A DNA stretch of 64,000 bases from JBDWFY01 sp965275915 (GTDB lineage: Bacteria > Pseudomonadota > Alphaproteobacteria > Rhizobiales > Stappiaceae), in assembly GCA_965275915.1 (NCBI GenBank), contig CBDHYI010000005.1:186001-250000 (forward strand). Reading direction: 5' to 3'. The first letter of the stretch is position 1; each line of letters starts with the position of its first letter. Under the pieces are notes generated by a model. The model saw only the letters and a program-made list of their open reading frames with translations. It was not told the origin of the DNA and ran no database searches. The position numbers were made by a program, and so were the translations under genes. Positions 42,544-51,325 of this stretch are shown here, piece by piece.

Positions 42544-42891
42544 TTATCCGGCTCTCGCAGGCGGCGCTGTCCAGGTCGGGCGCCGCCAGTCAATGCCTTC
42601 CCATAACATTGCCAGTTGCGCCGCCGTCAGCCGCGCCGTGCCATCAGCAACCGACGGCCAGGGAAAACGGCTACGCTCCAGAACCTTGTAATAAAGACAA
42701 AAGCCTTGGCCGTCCCAATAAAGCAGTTTGACCCGGTCGCCGCGCCGCCCCCGGAAGGAGAATACCGCGCCCGACGCTGGCTTGTGACGCAGAACCTCCT
42801 GCACCAAGGCCGACAGTCCGGATATCCCCTTGCGCATATCCGTCGCCCCGCAGGCAAGGTAAACCCGCACATTCGACCCCGGAGCGATCAT
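42544..42891 (-). CDS. tnpB: IS66 accessory protein TnpB (Orf2)
   Basis: A 115-residue protein with the full IS66 Orf2 pattern: VYLACGATDMRKGISGLSALVQEVL, GAVFSFRGRRGDRVKLLYWDGQGFCLYYKVLERSRFPWP, LTAAQLAMLWEGIDWRRP. Required for IS66 transposition. Its start overlaps the tnpA stop (ATGA 42888-42891), so the two are coupled. Confidence 0.95.
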   Translation of the reverse strand: MIAPGSNVRVYLACGATDMRKGISGLSALVQEVLRHKPASGAVFSFRGRRGDRVKLLYWDGQGFCLYYKVLERSRFPWPSVADGTARLTAAQLAMLWEGIDWRRPTWTAPPARAG

Positions 42892-43298
42892 GCCTCTTCC
42901 ACCGAGCGGATCAGTTCTTGCAGCAGCGCGGGTTCCAGATCAGCCGCCACCTTCAGCACCCGTCCGCCCTTGCAACGGATCTCGATCCGCCCGATCCGCG
43001 CAGCCTTCTTCGAAGCCGGTTTCCGGGCGGCTTCTTCTTCCGGGGCCTCACCAGATGTCTCCGCTGCACTTTCCACCAGCGTCACAGGCAGAAAACACGG
43101 CTCCTGCAAAAGCTTCCCTCGGTCTTCAGCAAACTTGCGGCGCCACGCGTAAATCTGCTGCGGCACAACATCATGCCGCCGAGCCACGTCCGCAACCGTC
43201 AGCCCGCTGGTCGCGACTTCTTCAAGAATAGCAAGCTTCTGATCATCCGACCAAATACGGCGCCGTTCCCGGCCCGTCAAAATCTCAACCCGACCCAT
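42888..43298 (-). CDS. tnpA: IS66 accessory protein TnpA (Orf1)
   Basis: A 136-residue protein with an HTH: WSDDQKLAILEEVATSGLTVADVARRHDVVPQQIYAWRRKF near 17-57, then a basic C-terminal part (RIGRIEIRCKGGRVLKV). First gene of the IS66 operon, about 90 bp inside the right end of the element. Confidence 0.93.
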   Translation of the reverse strand: MGRVEILTGRERRRIWSDDQKLAILEEVATSGLTVADVARRHDVVPQQIYAWRRKFAEDRGKLLQEPCFLPVTLVESAAETSGEAPEEEAARKPASKKAARIGRIEIRCKGGRVLKVAADLEPALLQELIRSVEEA

Positions 43299-43391
43299 CG
43301 ATCACCTTCGTTACGGAATTAATGACGTATCCAATTACGTAACTTCAACCGAAGACCCAAAATCGAAAAGGAAGCCTCACCGGACGCTTAC

Positions 43392-43399
43392 CCAAGGCC
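43392..43399. repeat. Target-site duplication of the IS66 element, right copy
   Basis: CCAAGGCC, identical to 40240-40247 on the other side of the element. Confidence 0.92.
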
Positions 43400-44386
43400 G
43401 GCGAAGTGAAGCTGAAGATGCCGACGCTTCGGCGTCAGACCTTCGAGACGGCGATTATCGAGCGATACCAGCGGCGGGAAAGCAGTGTCGAAGAAGCTCT
43501 GATGGAGATGTATCTGGCCGGTGTTTCGGTTCGGCGTGTTGAGGATATCACCGAAGCTCTGTGGGGGACGAGGGTGTCAGCGGGCACCGTTTCCAATCTG
43601 AACAAGAAGATCTACGCGAAGATCGAGGAGTGGCGGTACCAGCCGATCGAGGGTGAGCATCCGTATCTTTATCTGGACGGGATTGTGATGAAGCGGACTT
43701 GGGCGGGAGAAGTCAGGAATGTTTCGCTGCTTGTTGCCAGTGCTGTCAATTCCGAGGGCTACCGTGAGATCCTGGGAATCTGCGAAGGCGCCAAGGAAGA
43801 CAAGTCCGGTTGGTCCAACTTTCTCCGGCACCTTGTGGACCGGGGATTGACCGGTGTGAAGCTGATCATCTCCGATGCCTGCCGGGGCCTTGTGGAGAGT
43901 ATTGCCCACTATCTGCCGGACGCCCAGTGGCAGCGTTGCATGGTGCACTTCTACAGAAATGTTTTCAGCCACGTGCCGTCTGCGAAGGTTCGCGAAGTCA
44001 CGCATATGCTGAAGGCCATTCATGCTCAGGAAAACCGCAAGGCGGCACAGGAAAAAGCTGATGCTGTCATCGCAGACCTGCAGGCGCAGCGTTTGACACG
44101 GGCTGCCGAACTCATCCAGGAGAGCATTGGAGAAACGCTGACCTACTACGGCTTTCCGGACAGCCATTGGCGCAAGATCAGAACCAACAATCCGCTGGAG
44201 CGGATCATGAAGGAGATCCGTCGGCAAACACGGGTTGTCGAGGCGTTTCCAGACGGTCAGTCATGCCTCAACCTGGCCGCGGCAAGGCTCAGGCATATCG
44301 CAGCCGGCAAATGGTCCACCCGAAAATACATGAACATGACACCGCTCTACCAAGAGCAGAACCAAACACACGGAGCCGTCGCCTGA
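43400..44386 (+). pseudogene. IS256-family transposase, C-terminal part
   Basis: Continues the frame broken at 40247 from GGC 43400. About 328 residues with the whole DDE core of IS256 transposases: YLYLDGIVMKRTWAGEVRNVSLLVA, LIISDACRGLVESIAHYLPDAQWQRCMVHFYRNV and KIRTNNPLERIMKEIRRQTRVVEAFPDG (catalytic Glu). The N-terminal DNA-binding part is on the far side of IS66. An internal ATG (43406) is open, but a protein without the N-terminus would not be functional. Confidence 0.92.
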
Positions 44387-44395
44387 AAACCAAAG

Positions 44396-44427
44396 TGCGA
44401 AAAATCTTTGACACTACCGAATTTTCC
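44396..44427. repeat. Right terminal inverted repeat of the IS256 element
   Basis: TGCGAAAAATCTTTGACACT followed by ACCGAATTTTCC; inverse of 38624-38655 with nine mismatches. Marks the right edge of the nested element. Confidence 0.7.
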
Positions 44428-44513
44428 GGTTGGTTTGCAGTTTTGAGCGACAGCGCGGAGACCGTAAGAGGCTCAAGCGCTGACGCAGTGGTTTTCATCA
44501 AGAACTCCGTGGG

Positions 44514-44720
44514 TTATAGGTATCCGAGCGCCGAATGAGGGCGCTTGGTGTTGTAATGGTTTCGCCAGTGTCCGATTTCCTCGCGGGCATGCTGCAGGGA
44601 TTTAAACCAATGCAGCTTGAGGCATTCATCCCTGAACTTGCCGTTGAAACTCTCCACGAAGGCATTCTGGACGGGCTTGCCTGGTTCTATGAACCGCAGA
44701 CGAACACCGGTGCGTTTATA
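44514..44720 (-). pseudogene. IS3-family transposase fragment (OrfB C-terminus)
   Basis: The minus strand reads RLRFIEPGKPVQNAFVESFN, GKFRDECLKLHWFKSL and NTKRPHSALGYL, the last about 65 residues of an IS3 integrase core, including the Glu of the DDE triad (AFVESFNGKF). The N-terminal part and the usual extension after ALGYL are missing. It abuts the stop of the large glycan gene at 44729. Confidence 0.85.
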
Positions 44721-44728
44721 ACGTATCC

Positions 44729-47700
44729 TTAAGAACGATTTGGTACAGGAAATGGCTTCGCATAGGTGAGCCATCCTAACAGTGGGTACTTGATGTATCT
44801 TAGTCTCTTAGTGATCCAGCGATTCTCAGGCACAAGCAGATGAGCATTTTCAAGATGAAAAATCGCTTCCTTGCGGTGCCCTTTTTTTAGCAGGATTTCC
44901 GCAAGCACTCGCCTGAGATTTGCGTTCCTGGGTTGCAGGTTCAGCGCGCGCTCCGCATGACTCAAGGCTGAATCGTACTGCTGCCGATGATACAACATAC
45001 AGGCAGTATCGAAGTTAATTATGTACTCCTGTTCACCGGAAGATTTTGGCTTTGAGTTTATCGTCTCTGGTGTAGGCACCTTTCTCGTTGAAGTTGTTTT
45101 TTTTGCATATTTTTTCCCCAATAACATCATGCCCTCGCCATTGAAGAAATTCTCGAGAACAAAGTTTTTAAATAACTCTGCAACTTCATTGTTACCCCCG
45201 TCCAAAAGTTCAGCGAAGTTGGTGGTATAGTCCAAACGTTCCATCTCCAGTTGTTTTTCACCTAATCGAACGGTCAATTCGGTAAATTCTCGGACAAACT
45301 CGAGAGCACCCTCGTGAATAAGTTTTAGGTATTCCCACTGCTTGTCTTCTCCTGTAGACGCCAAATATTCGACATTGAGCACTTTCCCGTGTTTGGTCAC
45401 ACCTGAAACCGACGAATGCGGTGCACTAAAGATCTGCTCAAGAAAAATAAGATGGGCTGTTATCTTTGGTGCAAAATTATCTGACAGCTCAAACCCGTCA
45501 GCAAGGTATCCGAACATATGATTTTTAAGTTGCGGGTCGTTTTTTGCCTCACCCCGAGTGGCAAGGTAAAATCCAAAAACGGTTTGTTGATCTCCCAATA
45601 TCTGGCTTAACGTCTTCTGCATCGAGCCAAAATAGCCAATATCAACTAACCCGATCGGCGAACATGGCCTAATTGAAAAATTTCCAATATATTCTTTGTA
45701 ATTTTCGAGAATTTCTTTCGACTTTTTTTCAATCTTCGGGCGTAATACCTGTAGCAGCTTAAGCACTCTAATCTTATCTTGCGGAAGACTGACGATTTCC
45801 GCAGTATTTTTATAGCCAGCAACGCTTAACTCTTCCGACGTAACCGCACTTTCATCAAGATCAAACCGCAGCTTTAGAAAATAACTAAGACTATTAGAAG
45901 AAAATCGAGCTGAAACTATATTGTTTATATTAGAAAAGTCTAGTCCACAAGAAACTATGTCTGTAATACGACGTGATGCTGCAATATATGCAAAATCAAC
46001 ATCGACTTTATCCTTCGAGATTTGTTGGTACAACCTGAAGGCCCGCTCAATAACCCAGCCGTCTCGGGCCAAAAATAATAAAGTACCAACCTCACGCAAT
46101 CTCACCTGTTCGCGCAGCCAAGTAACAAACCCGACTAGCAAAGGACCTAAAGCAATAAAGCCGAAGCGACTGTGACTACTGCCGAAAACAGAATTTAAGT
46201 CAGCTTCGAAATGATCATCGAAAAGCCCATTATTCAATATACCGAGTACTATTGATTGCTCGAGAGTGCGGCGAGCGGATAGCCCAGTATTTATATCGAG
46301 ATTAAGAAATTGTTTTAGGTGTGGCGAAATTTCCAAGCTAGTGCGAGGGCTGGGAATGTGTACAACGTCATAACCAAACTTCATAGCGTTGGTTGTGTCA
46401 ACCGCGAAATTATCTCCAACATGCAGGAAGCGACTCGGAGATATTTTCAAATCCGCGGCTACTCTATCGTACAAGTCTCCCCTTTTTTTCGTAATACCAA
46501 ATTCGCAAGAGACATATATCGGTATCCCTGTTAGATCATACCCCTCCCTCTCAAGGGCATCTCGAACAAATTCGGAGCCGATATAGAAGTCGGAAATAAT
46601 AACGATCTTCTTCTGGATGCTTTTGGCGTAGTTGAACACCTCTCGAACGCTTTTTCGTGCCCTCAGAAAGCGTAGTTCAGTCTCAATTTCAATTTCTTTG
46701 ATACATTCCACAATATCCGCGGGGAAACCCGTTTTCAACAAATAGTGTATATAAATGTCATGTATTGTTATCTCTTTCTCAGAGTTGTATGAACGAGCTT
46801 CTTCTTCGGCCTCTATTCTTGTTTTCCGATGATCAAATTTACTATCCTTGATTAAACTGATTACTTGCCTGCTATTATATGAGAAAATATCGCAAGGTTC
46901 GTAGATGTCGCGGACGAGTAGCGTATCAAAAACGTCGAAAGATATAACCTCATATTTTGGCAATATGGTCATTACTTCGCGCATCGAGCCAACTAGATGC
47001 CGTGACCCTTGAGTTGCGATTTTATGTCCTCCACCACCACAACTTTGCACAACGATGGTGTCTTGGATTGATGTTGACCCATGGTCAATTAGATCTAACA
47101 GAAGCTTGATTGAAGGATTGGAAAGGAAAGAATCTCTATCATAGTAGTCTATTTTTTCTATATTGAACTGATAGTTGGATAAAGCATGTTTCAGATGATC
47201 ACGACGATTTTTATTATCTAAAAACTGCGTTCTCCATACGTTTTTTAGATTCTTTTCTGTGAAGCTTATCGAAATCCCCTTATTACTTAATATAGATCTA
47301 CCACAAGAGTATATATTTACTGGATAATCCATCGCCTGCAGCAACACAGTGCTATTTATTGCAATAACTGAACCAACTCGACTTAATAAGTCTGGTATTG
47401 GATCAGACACTATCTTAGCACGATCACTAGAAAATTTTTCGTAATAATGAGCATTGTGGTCTAGCGGATGTGGCTTTATCAAAATCTCATAATCGACTGG
47501 TACAGAAGCTATAACATTTTCGATTAGGTCGCGGTTTGAACGAAAGTGTGGTGAAAAAAGAATAGTGTTGGTGTCGTTTTCAAGCTGCAACGCCAACAAA
47601 ATACTCTTCGAATGCAGTGGCAAGTAGGCATCTTTTTGCTGAATATCGGCGTGCGTTAGATCCTCGATCGAGAGTGCACATAAGCGCGAAGCACCATTGG

Positions 47701-49402
47701 TGCCCCAAGGATCAAAATAGATATTGCCTTTTTGCGGAAACCAGCCCAATTCTGAAAATGCTATAGGTATGTTAAATCTTGATTTAAGTGACTTTAGAAC
47801 ATCTTGATAAGCTGGGTGGTTCCCATTGTGAAACAAAATAAGGTTGGGCCCAAACTCCTCTATGCTCTGATATAGCAACGTAGGATCGTTAATCCAATTT
47901 GATACAATGTACTTCTCATCAGGAATTTTAGGAGGATTAATGTAACCAAGCGAAAAATATCCCTTTGGTCTCGTACACATGTAAAGTGCGTCCCAATCCG
48001 CCTTTAATACGATAGGATGATACATCTCCTCTATATGTTCGTTCGAAATGGAAAAACCAAATACCCTAGTGCGACCCTGAGATTTCGACATACAGACAGA
48101 TCCGGTCTTTGATAGAGATGTTGAAAATCTTCGCGTTGCTTCGCCTATATCTTTGCGGGCCATATTTGGTGCATTTGTCAAACGAGTTGCGGGTTGGAAG
48201 GGTTGAGATTTTTGCTGATAATACAGGGTTGCTCCTAGGCTTGGATCTAAATTATTCTTATCGTCATTTGCTACATATTTTGTCGAATTGCTTTTTATCT
48301 CGAAATGCTCACTCAGCGATTTGCGGATTAAAGAATACTGATTAAGGCAATGCTGGGCATTAACAGCGAGCCTTTCACGACTAACCGACGGCAGTCTGCA
48401 AATTTCCTGAATGGCCGTTTCGAACAATGAAGACTGAGCATGCCAATCTGGCCATGCTAAAGCTGTTTTCTGTGCACCGGCCTGCAATTGTCTCAAAAGA
48501 TAACTGTTAGAACATAGTTTGTTGATAGCATTCGTAACTTGCTGATCTTCTCCGACGTCTGTAACCAAGGCGTTGAAGTCATCTTTGATATATTGATCAA
48601 AACCGGTGACGTTTGACACTACAGCGGTACCACCACAGTGAAACATTTCAAGAGGCGGACCAAACATGCCTTCGACAAAGCTCTGTTTTACGAGAACGTC
48701 GCAGGAACGATAAATCCTGGGCACATCATGAATTGGAACTTTTGAAAAGACTCTATCAACATGTGGATAACTGTCGATTTCCGAGGGAGTCAGAAGCCAG
48801 ATTTCATCAGCGTTTGAAGTGCGTACAGCGTCAACCGTTCTAGCAATATTCTTAAATGGTGATGTTACCGAACCTTCGATTAGACATCGTAATTTCCCAA
48901 CTACTTTGTCCGCAATCTTAGGGCCGTGCGGCTTATAGATGTCTTTTCTGATGCCATTTTCGACTAAAAATACATCGGAATGGAAACGCAGTTCTAGGTC
49001 TTTCCTAATCCATTCCGCCTCAGTTATTACCGGCAATCCAAGCGCATAGGATGCATGCGCTAAATACTGTGAAGCTATCTTCGAATCATCGAAAAAAAGA
49101 GCTTCTATCGATTGCACGAAATAGGCATACTGTTTGGCATCTATTCGATGTAAATGAAATGGGGAAATCCACCAAGTGGCAAGAGCAATGTCGTACTTTT
49201 CATTCCCAATTCTTCCGATTTCAACAAATCGTATTGTCTTTAGTGCATCATGCCAAATGTCGTCTTCTTCTATCAAAACTGGTTCTAACGTAATAAGATC
49301 GACAGCGTGTCCTCTTTTCATTAAGTACTCGACATGCTGCAATATTACGTAAGAACCACCACTGATTTTTGGGGAACCGAATAGAACGGCAATCTTAGTC
49401 AT
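44729..49402 (-). CDS. Giant multidomain glycan-biosynthesis protein: GT4, capsule-synthesis-like, HAD, TPR
   Basis: 1557 residues. About 1-345 is a GT-B family 4 glycosyltransferase (LFGSPKISGGSYVILQHVE; EGMFGPPLEMFHCGGTAVVS near 244-263). About 440-790 resembles capsule polysaccharide synthesis/KpsC-KpsS or CDP-glycerol transferase domains (FSELGWFPQKGNIYFDPWG; ILIKPHPLD; INSTVLLQAMDYP). About 810-1030 is a HAD domain of the COG5610 type with all motifs (FDVFDTLLVRD, IISDFY, GITKKRGDLY, HVGDNFAVDTTNA). About 1080-1440 is an associated region (TLLFLARDGWVIERAF). About 1460-1530 is TPR. It is cytoplasmic, AT-rich compared with neighbours, and lies between IS3 remnants. Probably builds a surface polysaccharide; acquired by transfer. 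Confidence 0.85.
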   Translation of the reverse strand: MTKIAVLFGSPKISGGSYVILQHVEYLMKRGHAVDLITLEPVLIEEDDIWHDALKTIRFVEIGRIGNEKYDIALATWWISPFHLHRIDAKQYAYFVQSIEALFFDDSKIASQYLAHASYALGLPVITEAEWIRKDLELRFHSDVFLVENGIRKDIYKPHGPKIADKVVGKLRCLIEGSVTSPFKNIARTVDAVRTSNADEIWLLTPSEIDSYPHVDRVFSKVPIHDVPRIYRSCDVLVKQSFVEGMFGPPLEMFHCGGTAVVSNVTGFDQYIKDDFNALVTDVGEDQQVTNAINKLCSNSYLLRQLQAGAQKTALAWPDWHAQSSLFETAIQEICRLPSVSRERLAVNAQHCLNQYSLIRKSLSEHFEIKSNSTKYVANDDKNNLDPSLGATLYYQQKSQPFQPATRLTNAPNMARKDIGEATRRFSTSLSKTGSVCMSKSQGRTRVFGFSISNEHIEEMYHPIVLKADWDALYMCTRPKGYFSLGYINPPKIPDEKYIVSNWINDPTLLYQSIEEFGPNLILFHNGNHPAYQDVLKSLKSRFNIPIAFSELGWFPQKGNIYFDPWGTNGASRLCALSIEDLTHADIQQKDAYLPLHSKSILLALQLENDTNTILFSPHFRSNRDLIENVIASVPVDYEILIKPHPLDHNAHYYEKFSSDRAKIVSDPIPDLLSRVGSVIAINSTVLLQAMDYPVNIYSCGRSILSNKGISISFTEKNLKNVWRTQFLDNKNRRDHLKHALSNYQFNIEKIDYYDRDSFLSNPSIKLLLDLIDHGSTSIQDTIVVQSCGGGGHKIATQGSRHLVGSMREVMTILPKYEVISFDVFDTLLVRDIYEPCDIFSYNSRQVISLIKDSKFDHRKTRIEAEEEARSYNSEKEITIHDIYIHYLLKTGFPADIVECIKEIEIETELRFLRARKSVREVFNYAKSIQKKIVIISDFYIGSEFVRDALEREGYDLTGIPIYVSCEFGITKKRGDLYDRVAADLKISPSRFLHVGDNFAVDTTNAMKFGYDVVHIPSPRTSLEISPHLKQFLNLDINTGLSARRTLEQSIVLGILNNGLFDDHFEADLNSVFGSSHSRFGFIALGPLLVGFVTWLREQVRLREVGTLLFLARDGWVIERAFRLYQQISKDKVDVDFAYIAASRRITDIVSCGLDFSNINNIVSARFSSNSLSYFLKLRFDLDESAVTSEELSVAGYKNTAEIVSLPQDKIRVLKLLQVLRPKIEKKSKEILENYKEYIGNFSIRPCSPIGLVDIGYFGSMQKTLSQILGDQQTVFGFYLATRGEAKNDPQLKNHMFGYLADGFELSDNFAPKITAHLIFLEQIFSAPHSSVSGVTKHGKVLNVEYLASTGEDKQWEYLKLIHEGALEFVREFTELTVRLGEKQLEMERLDYTTNFAELLDGGNNEVAELFKNFVLENFFNGEGMMLLGKKYAKKTTSTRKVPTPETINSKPKSSGEQEYIINFDTACMLYHRQQYDSALSHAERALNLQPRNANLRRVLAEILLKKGHRKEAIFHLENAHLLVPENRWITKRLRYIKYPLLGWLTYAKPFPVPNRS

Positions 49403-49493
49403 TTATCAAAGAACCTCATGTGAAAATACTGAAATCAGCTTCTCACAAACTGTTTGGGCTTTTCGTCGCCTTGTTGAACCAAAAGGGAAGTCC

Positions 49494-49563
49494 AGATTGT
49501 GTGATGGCATTTTTACACTTCGATGACTAGATTGTGTGATGGCATTTTTGCACTTCGACAACT
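49494..49563. repeat. Two tandem 35-bp direct repeats
   Basis: Units 49494-49528 and 49529-49563 begin AGATTGTGTGATGGCATTTT and differ at three positions. They are directly adjacent with no spacer, in the promoter-side region of the giant glycan gene. Multiple short terminal repeats are typical of IS21-like ends, so this may be an insertion-sequence scar; a regulator site is the alternative. Confidence 0.6.
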
Positions 49564-49804
49564 AGTATGACCGGTTTCTTTTGCCTTGACCCGTCAAACA
49601 AGCCAGCTCAGAGGCAAGACCTTCAACGTTGTGCTTTTGCGATTATCTTGACCGGATAAACCAGTCACTGATGCAAACAATTTAAGCGTGTGATCCGTTG
49701 AGGGTTCTCTCTGAAGCTCGATTTGTAGTCAAGGTCTGTCGGGCGAGGTCATTACATAGCTTGCTTGAAGCAGGCTGGCTGACAATGAATTGTCTTGCAT
49801 AATC
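49564..49804. other. Intergenic, nothing recognised
   Basis: About 240 bp between the tandem repeats and the IS3 remnant, with no recognisable gene or site. With its neighbours it forms an 1.1-kb gene-poor junction of decayed mobile DNA. Confidence 0.4.
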
Positions 49805-50250
49805 AACTGGAGGTGATATTGCCTCGGGATGAATGTGACCCTGCTATGTTGTGTTTCTCCATCCGACTCTCATTTATATCCCCTGCCTCAACCGGATTGG
49901 AAAAAGGGCTGTTATTCAGACACTGTTGCCCGAACCGCCCTTTGAACCCTTCTACGAAGGTGTTCTGCATCAACATCTCTGGCGCTGGCGAAGGTGACTG
50001 TAGTTTGCATGGCAATAGGTCCGGCTCTTTATAATGCAAGTTCGTTGATATTGTTGCGTACCTGATCGGAAATGTGGTTCCAAACCCGCTTGGACGAGAC
50101 TCGCAGCTTTCCAAGCGCATCAATACCGTCATTCAAAAATCCCTCATCCCAGCGGCAGAAAGTCGCAAGAGGAATGTCAAGCTTTGTCCAGTGTAGCGGA
50201 TCGGCAAAGACGATCGCTCAATCAATTGGATGATCTCCTGTTTTTCGAAT
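49805..50250 (-). pseudogene. Degenerate IS3-family transposase with internal deletion
   Basis: On the minus strand the HTH part WTKLDIPLATFCRWDEGFLN, GIDALGKLRVSSKRVWNHIS and NELALYKEPDLLP (about 50250-50020) resembles IS3 proteins that read IP-x-TTFYRWYD ... RVWNRIPD ... ELALE-x-PELSPREL. It then jumps to the C-terminal QNTFVEGFKGRFGQQCLNNSP and HSSRGN (about 49990-49810). The core between is lost and frames shift. A dead element. Confidence 0.65.
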
Positions 50251-50461
50251 GTGGGACATCTTATTCACCCTTCGCATACCACCTACCATGCTTATTTTGA
50301 GTAACCAAGATTCCAACACCTCATCACCTCGGAATAGATCTATCCAGAAGGGTAAAAACGCTTCGCATTCTACGGAGCAAAAAACACAGCATGCACGGAA
50401 TAGCCTTGCCGTCGTCATAACACTCTCAAACAACCCATCCTCGCCCACATTTAAATAATTG

Positions 50462-50475
50462 ACCGACCGGACGGT
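50462..50475. promoter_or_regulatory. Candidate PaaR (TetR) operator before paaG
   Basis: ACCGACCGGACGGT, an imperfect 14-bp palindrome (12 of 14), overlapping a possible -35 (TTGACC, 50459-50464) upstream of paaG. A near copy (12 of 14 identical) lies before the divergent-side paa operon at 61727-61740. The shared site and the TetR gene in the cluster indicate a phenylacetyl-CoA-responsive repressor. Confidence 0.65.
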
Positions 50476-50529
50476 TTATGCAACAAATACGGTCATATGA
50501 TCCGCTCGGAGAAGGCAGGGAGTATCATC

Positions 50530-51324
50530 ATGACAGCTGAGCCGACTGTTCTCTCGACACGTGAAAACGGTGTTTTGAAACTCACGCTGAACCGCTCCGA
50601 CAAATTGAATTCTTTTAATGAGGATATGCATTTGTCGCTGAGGAAACAGATTGAGACCGCGCATGGGGACGCGTCCGTCAGAGCGGTTCTGATCACCGGT
50701 TCGGGCCGTGGTTTCTGTGCCGGACAGGATCTGGGAGACCGGGATCCGCGCAAAGGGGGGCCCGCGCCGGATCTTGGGCACACGCTTGAGACCTTTTACA
50801 ATCCGACCCTGCGGTTAATCCGCTCGCTGGAGAAACCGGTCATTTGCGCGGTGAACGGCGTTGCCGCCGGAGCAGGCGCCAATATTGCCTTTGCCTGCGA
50901 CATTGTTCTGGCCGCAAAGTCGGCCAGATTCATCCAGGCTTTTTCGAAGATCGGCCTCATTCCGGATGCGGGCGGCAGTTGGTCTTTGTCCCGCATTCTG
51001 GGTGAACCCCGTGCCAAAGCTTTGACGCTTCTTGCCGAGCCGCTTATGGCGGAAGATGCGGAAAAATGGGGCCTGATCTGGAAATCGGTCGAGGATGATG
51101 CCCTTCTGAAAGAGGCCGAAGCCGTTGCGGAGAAGCTGGCCGCCGGTCCGACGGTCGGGCTGGGCCTGACCAAACGCCTCATCCAGGCGGCGGCTGCCAA
51201 CTCTCTGGACGAACACCTCGATATGGAGCGCGATTGCCAGCGCCTGGCGGGCCGGACGAACGACTATGCTGAAGGCGTCACCGCCTTTCTGGAAAAGCGT
51301 CCGGCAAAATTTCAGGGAAACTGA
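50530..51324 (+). CDS. paaG: Ring 1,2-epoxyphenylacetyl-CoA isomerase PaaG
   Basis: 264 residues from ATG 50530, set by AGGGAG seven bases upstream (the frame also has ATG 50497). Crotonase fold: SGRGFCAGQDLGDRD, KPVICAVNGVAAGAGANIAFACD (oxyanion hole) and FSKIGLIPDAGGSWSLSRILG with the PaaG-type catalytic Asp in PDAGGS. It converts ring 1,2-epoxyphenylacetyl-CoA to the oxepin-CoA in the aerobic phenylacetate pathway. First gene of the paaG-paaI-paaK-paaR unit; paaI begins one base after its stop. Confidence 0.94.
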   Translation: MTAEPTVLSTRENGVLKLTLNRSDKLNSFNEDMHLSLRKQIETAHGDASVRAVLITGSGRGFCAGQDLGDRDPRKGGPAPDLGHTLETFYNPTLRLIRSLEKPVICAVNGVAAGAGANIAFACDIVLAAKSARFIQAFSKIGLIPDAGGSWSLSRILGEPRAKALTLLAEPLMAEDAEKWGLIWKSVEDDALLKEAEAVAEKLAAGPTVGLGLTKRLIQAAAANSLDEHLDMERDCQRLAGRTNDYAEGVTAFLEKRPAKFQGN

Positions 51325-51325
51325 G

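Larger units (their letters stand above)
40248..43391 (-). mobile_element. IS66-family insertion sequence with passenger gene
   Basis: A complete 3144-bp element. Ends are perfect inverted repeats beginning GTAAGCGTCCGGTGA at both sides and it is bounded by the 8-bp duplication CCAAGGCC. Minus-strand genes in order are tnpA, tnpB, tnpC and a UPF0149/SEC-C protein, linked by overlaps. Typical IS66 elements are about 2.5-2.7 kb; the extra length is the passenger gene, which lies inside the repeats and so moves with the element. Confidence 0.95.
38624..44427 (+). mobile_element. IS256-family element carrying two nested insertions
   Basis: Ends at 38624-38655 and 44396-44427 are inverted over 32 bp with 23 matches (GGAA ... 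TTTTTCGCA). Within are an IS110/IS1111-type element near the left end and an IS66 element splitting the transposase gene. Removing the IS66 element and one 8-bp duplicate (3152 bp) and about 1.3 kb for the IS110 element leaves about 1.35 kb, the normal length of an IS256 element. No clear target duplication flanks it, so one side may have rearranged. The right flank begins a short frame (MKTTASALEPLTVSALS on the minus strand) that may be an interrupted host gene start. Confidence 0.8.

Noticed and set aside
44729..49402. Polyketide or nonribosomal peptide megasynthase
   Set aside because: No condensation, adenylation, ketosynthase or carrier-protein motifs; the modules are glycan transferase, HAD and TPR.
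49494..49563. CRISPR array
   Set aside because: Only two units, directly adjacent with no spacer, and no cas genes nearby.
44514..50250. Intact composite transposon carrying the glycan gene
   Set aside because: The two IS3 remnants are different in sequence and both incomplete; no matching outer ends or target duplication were found.
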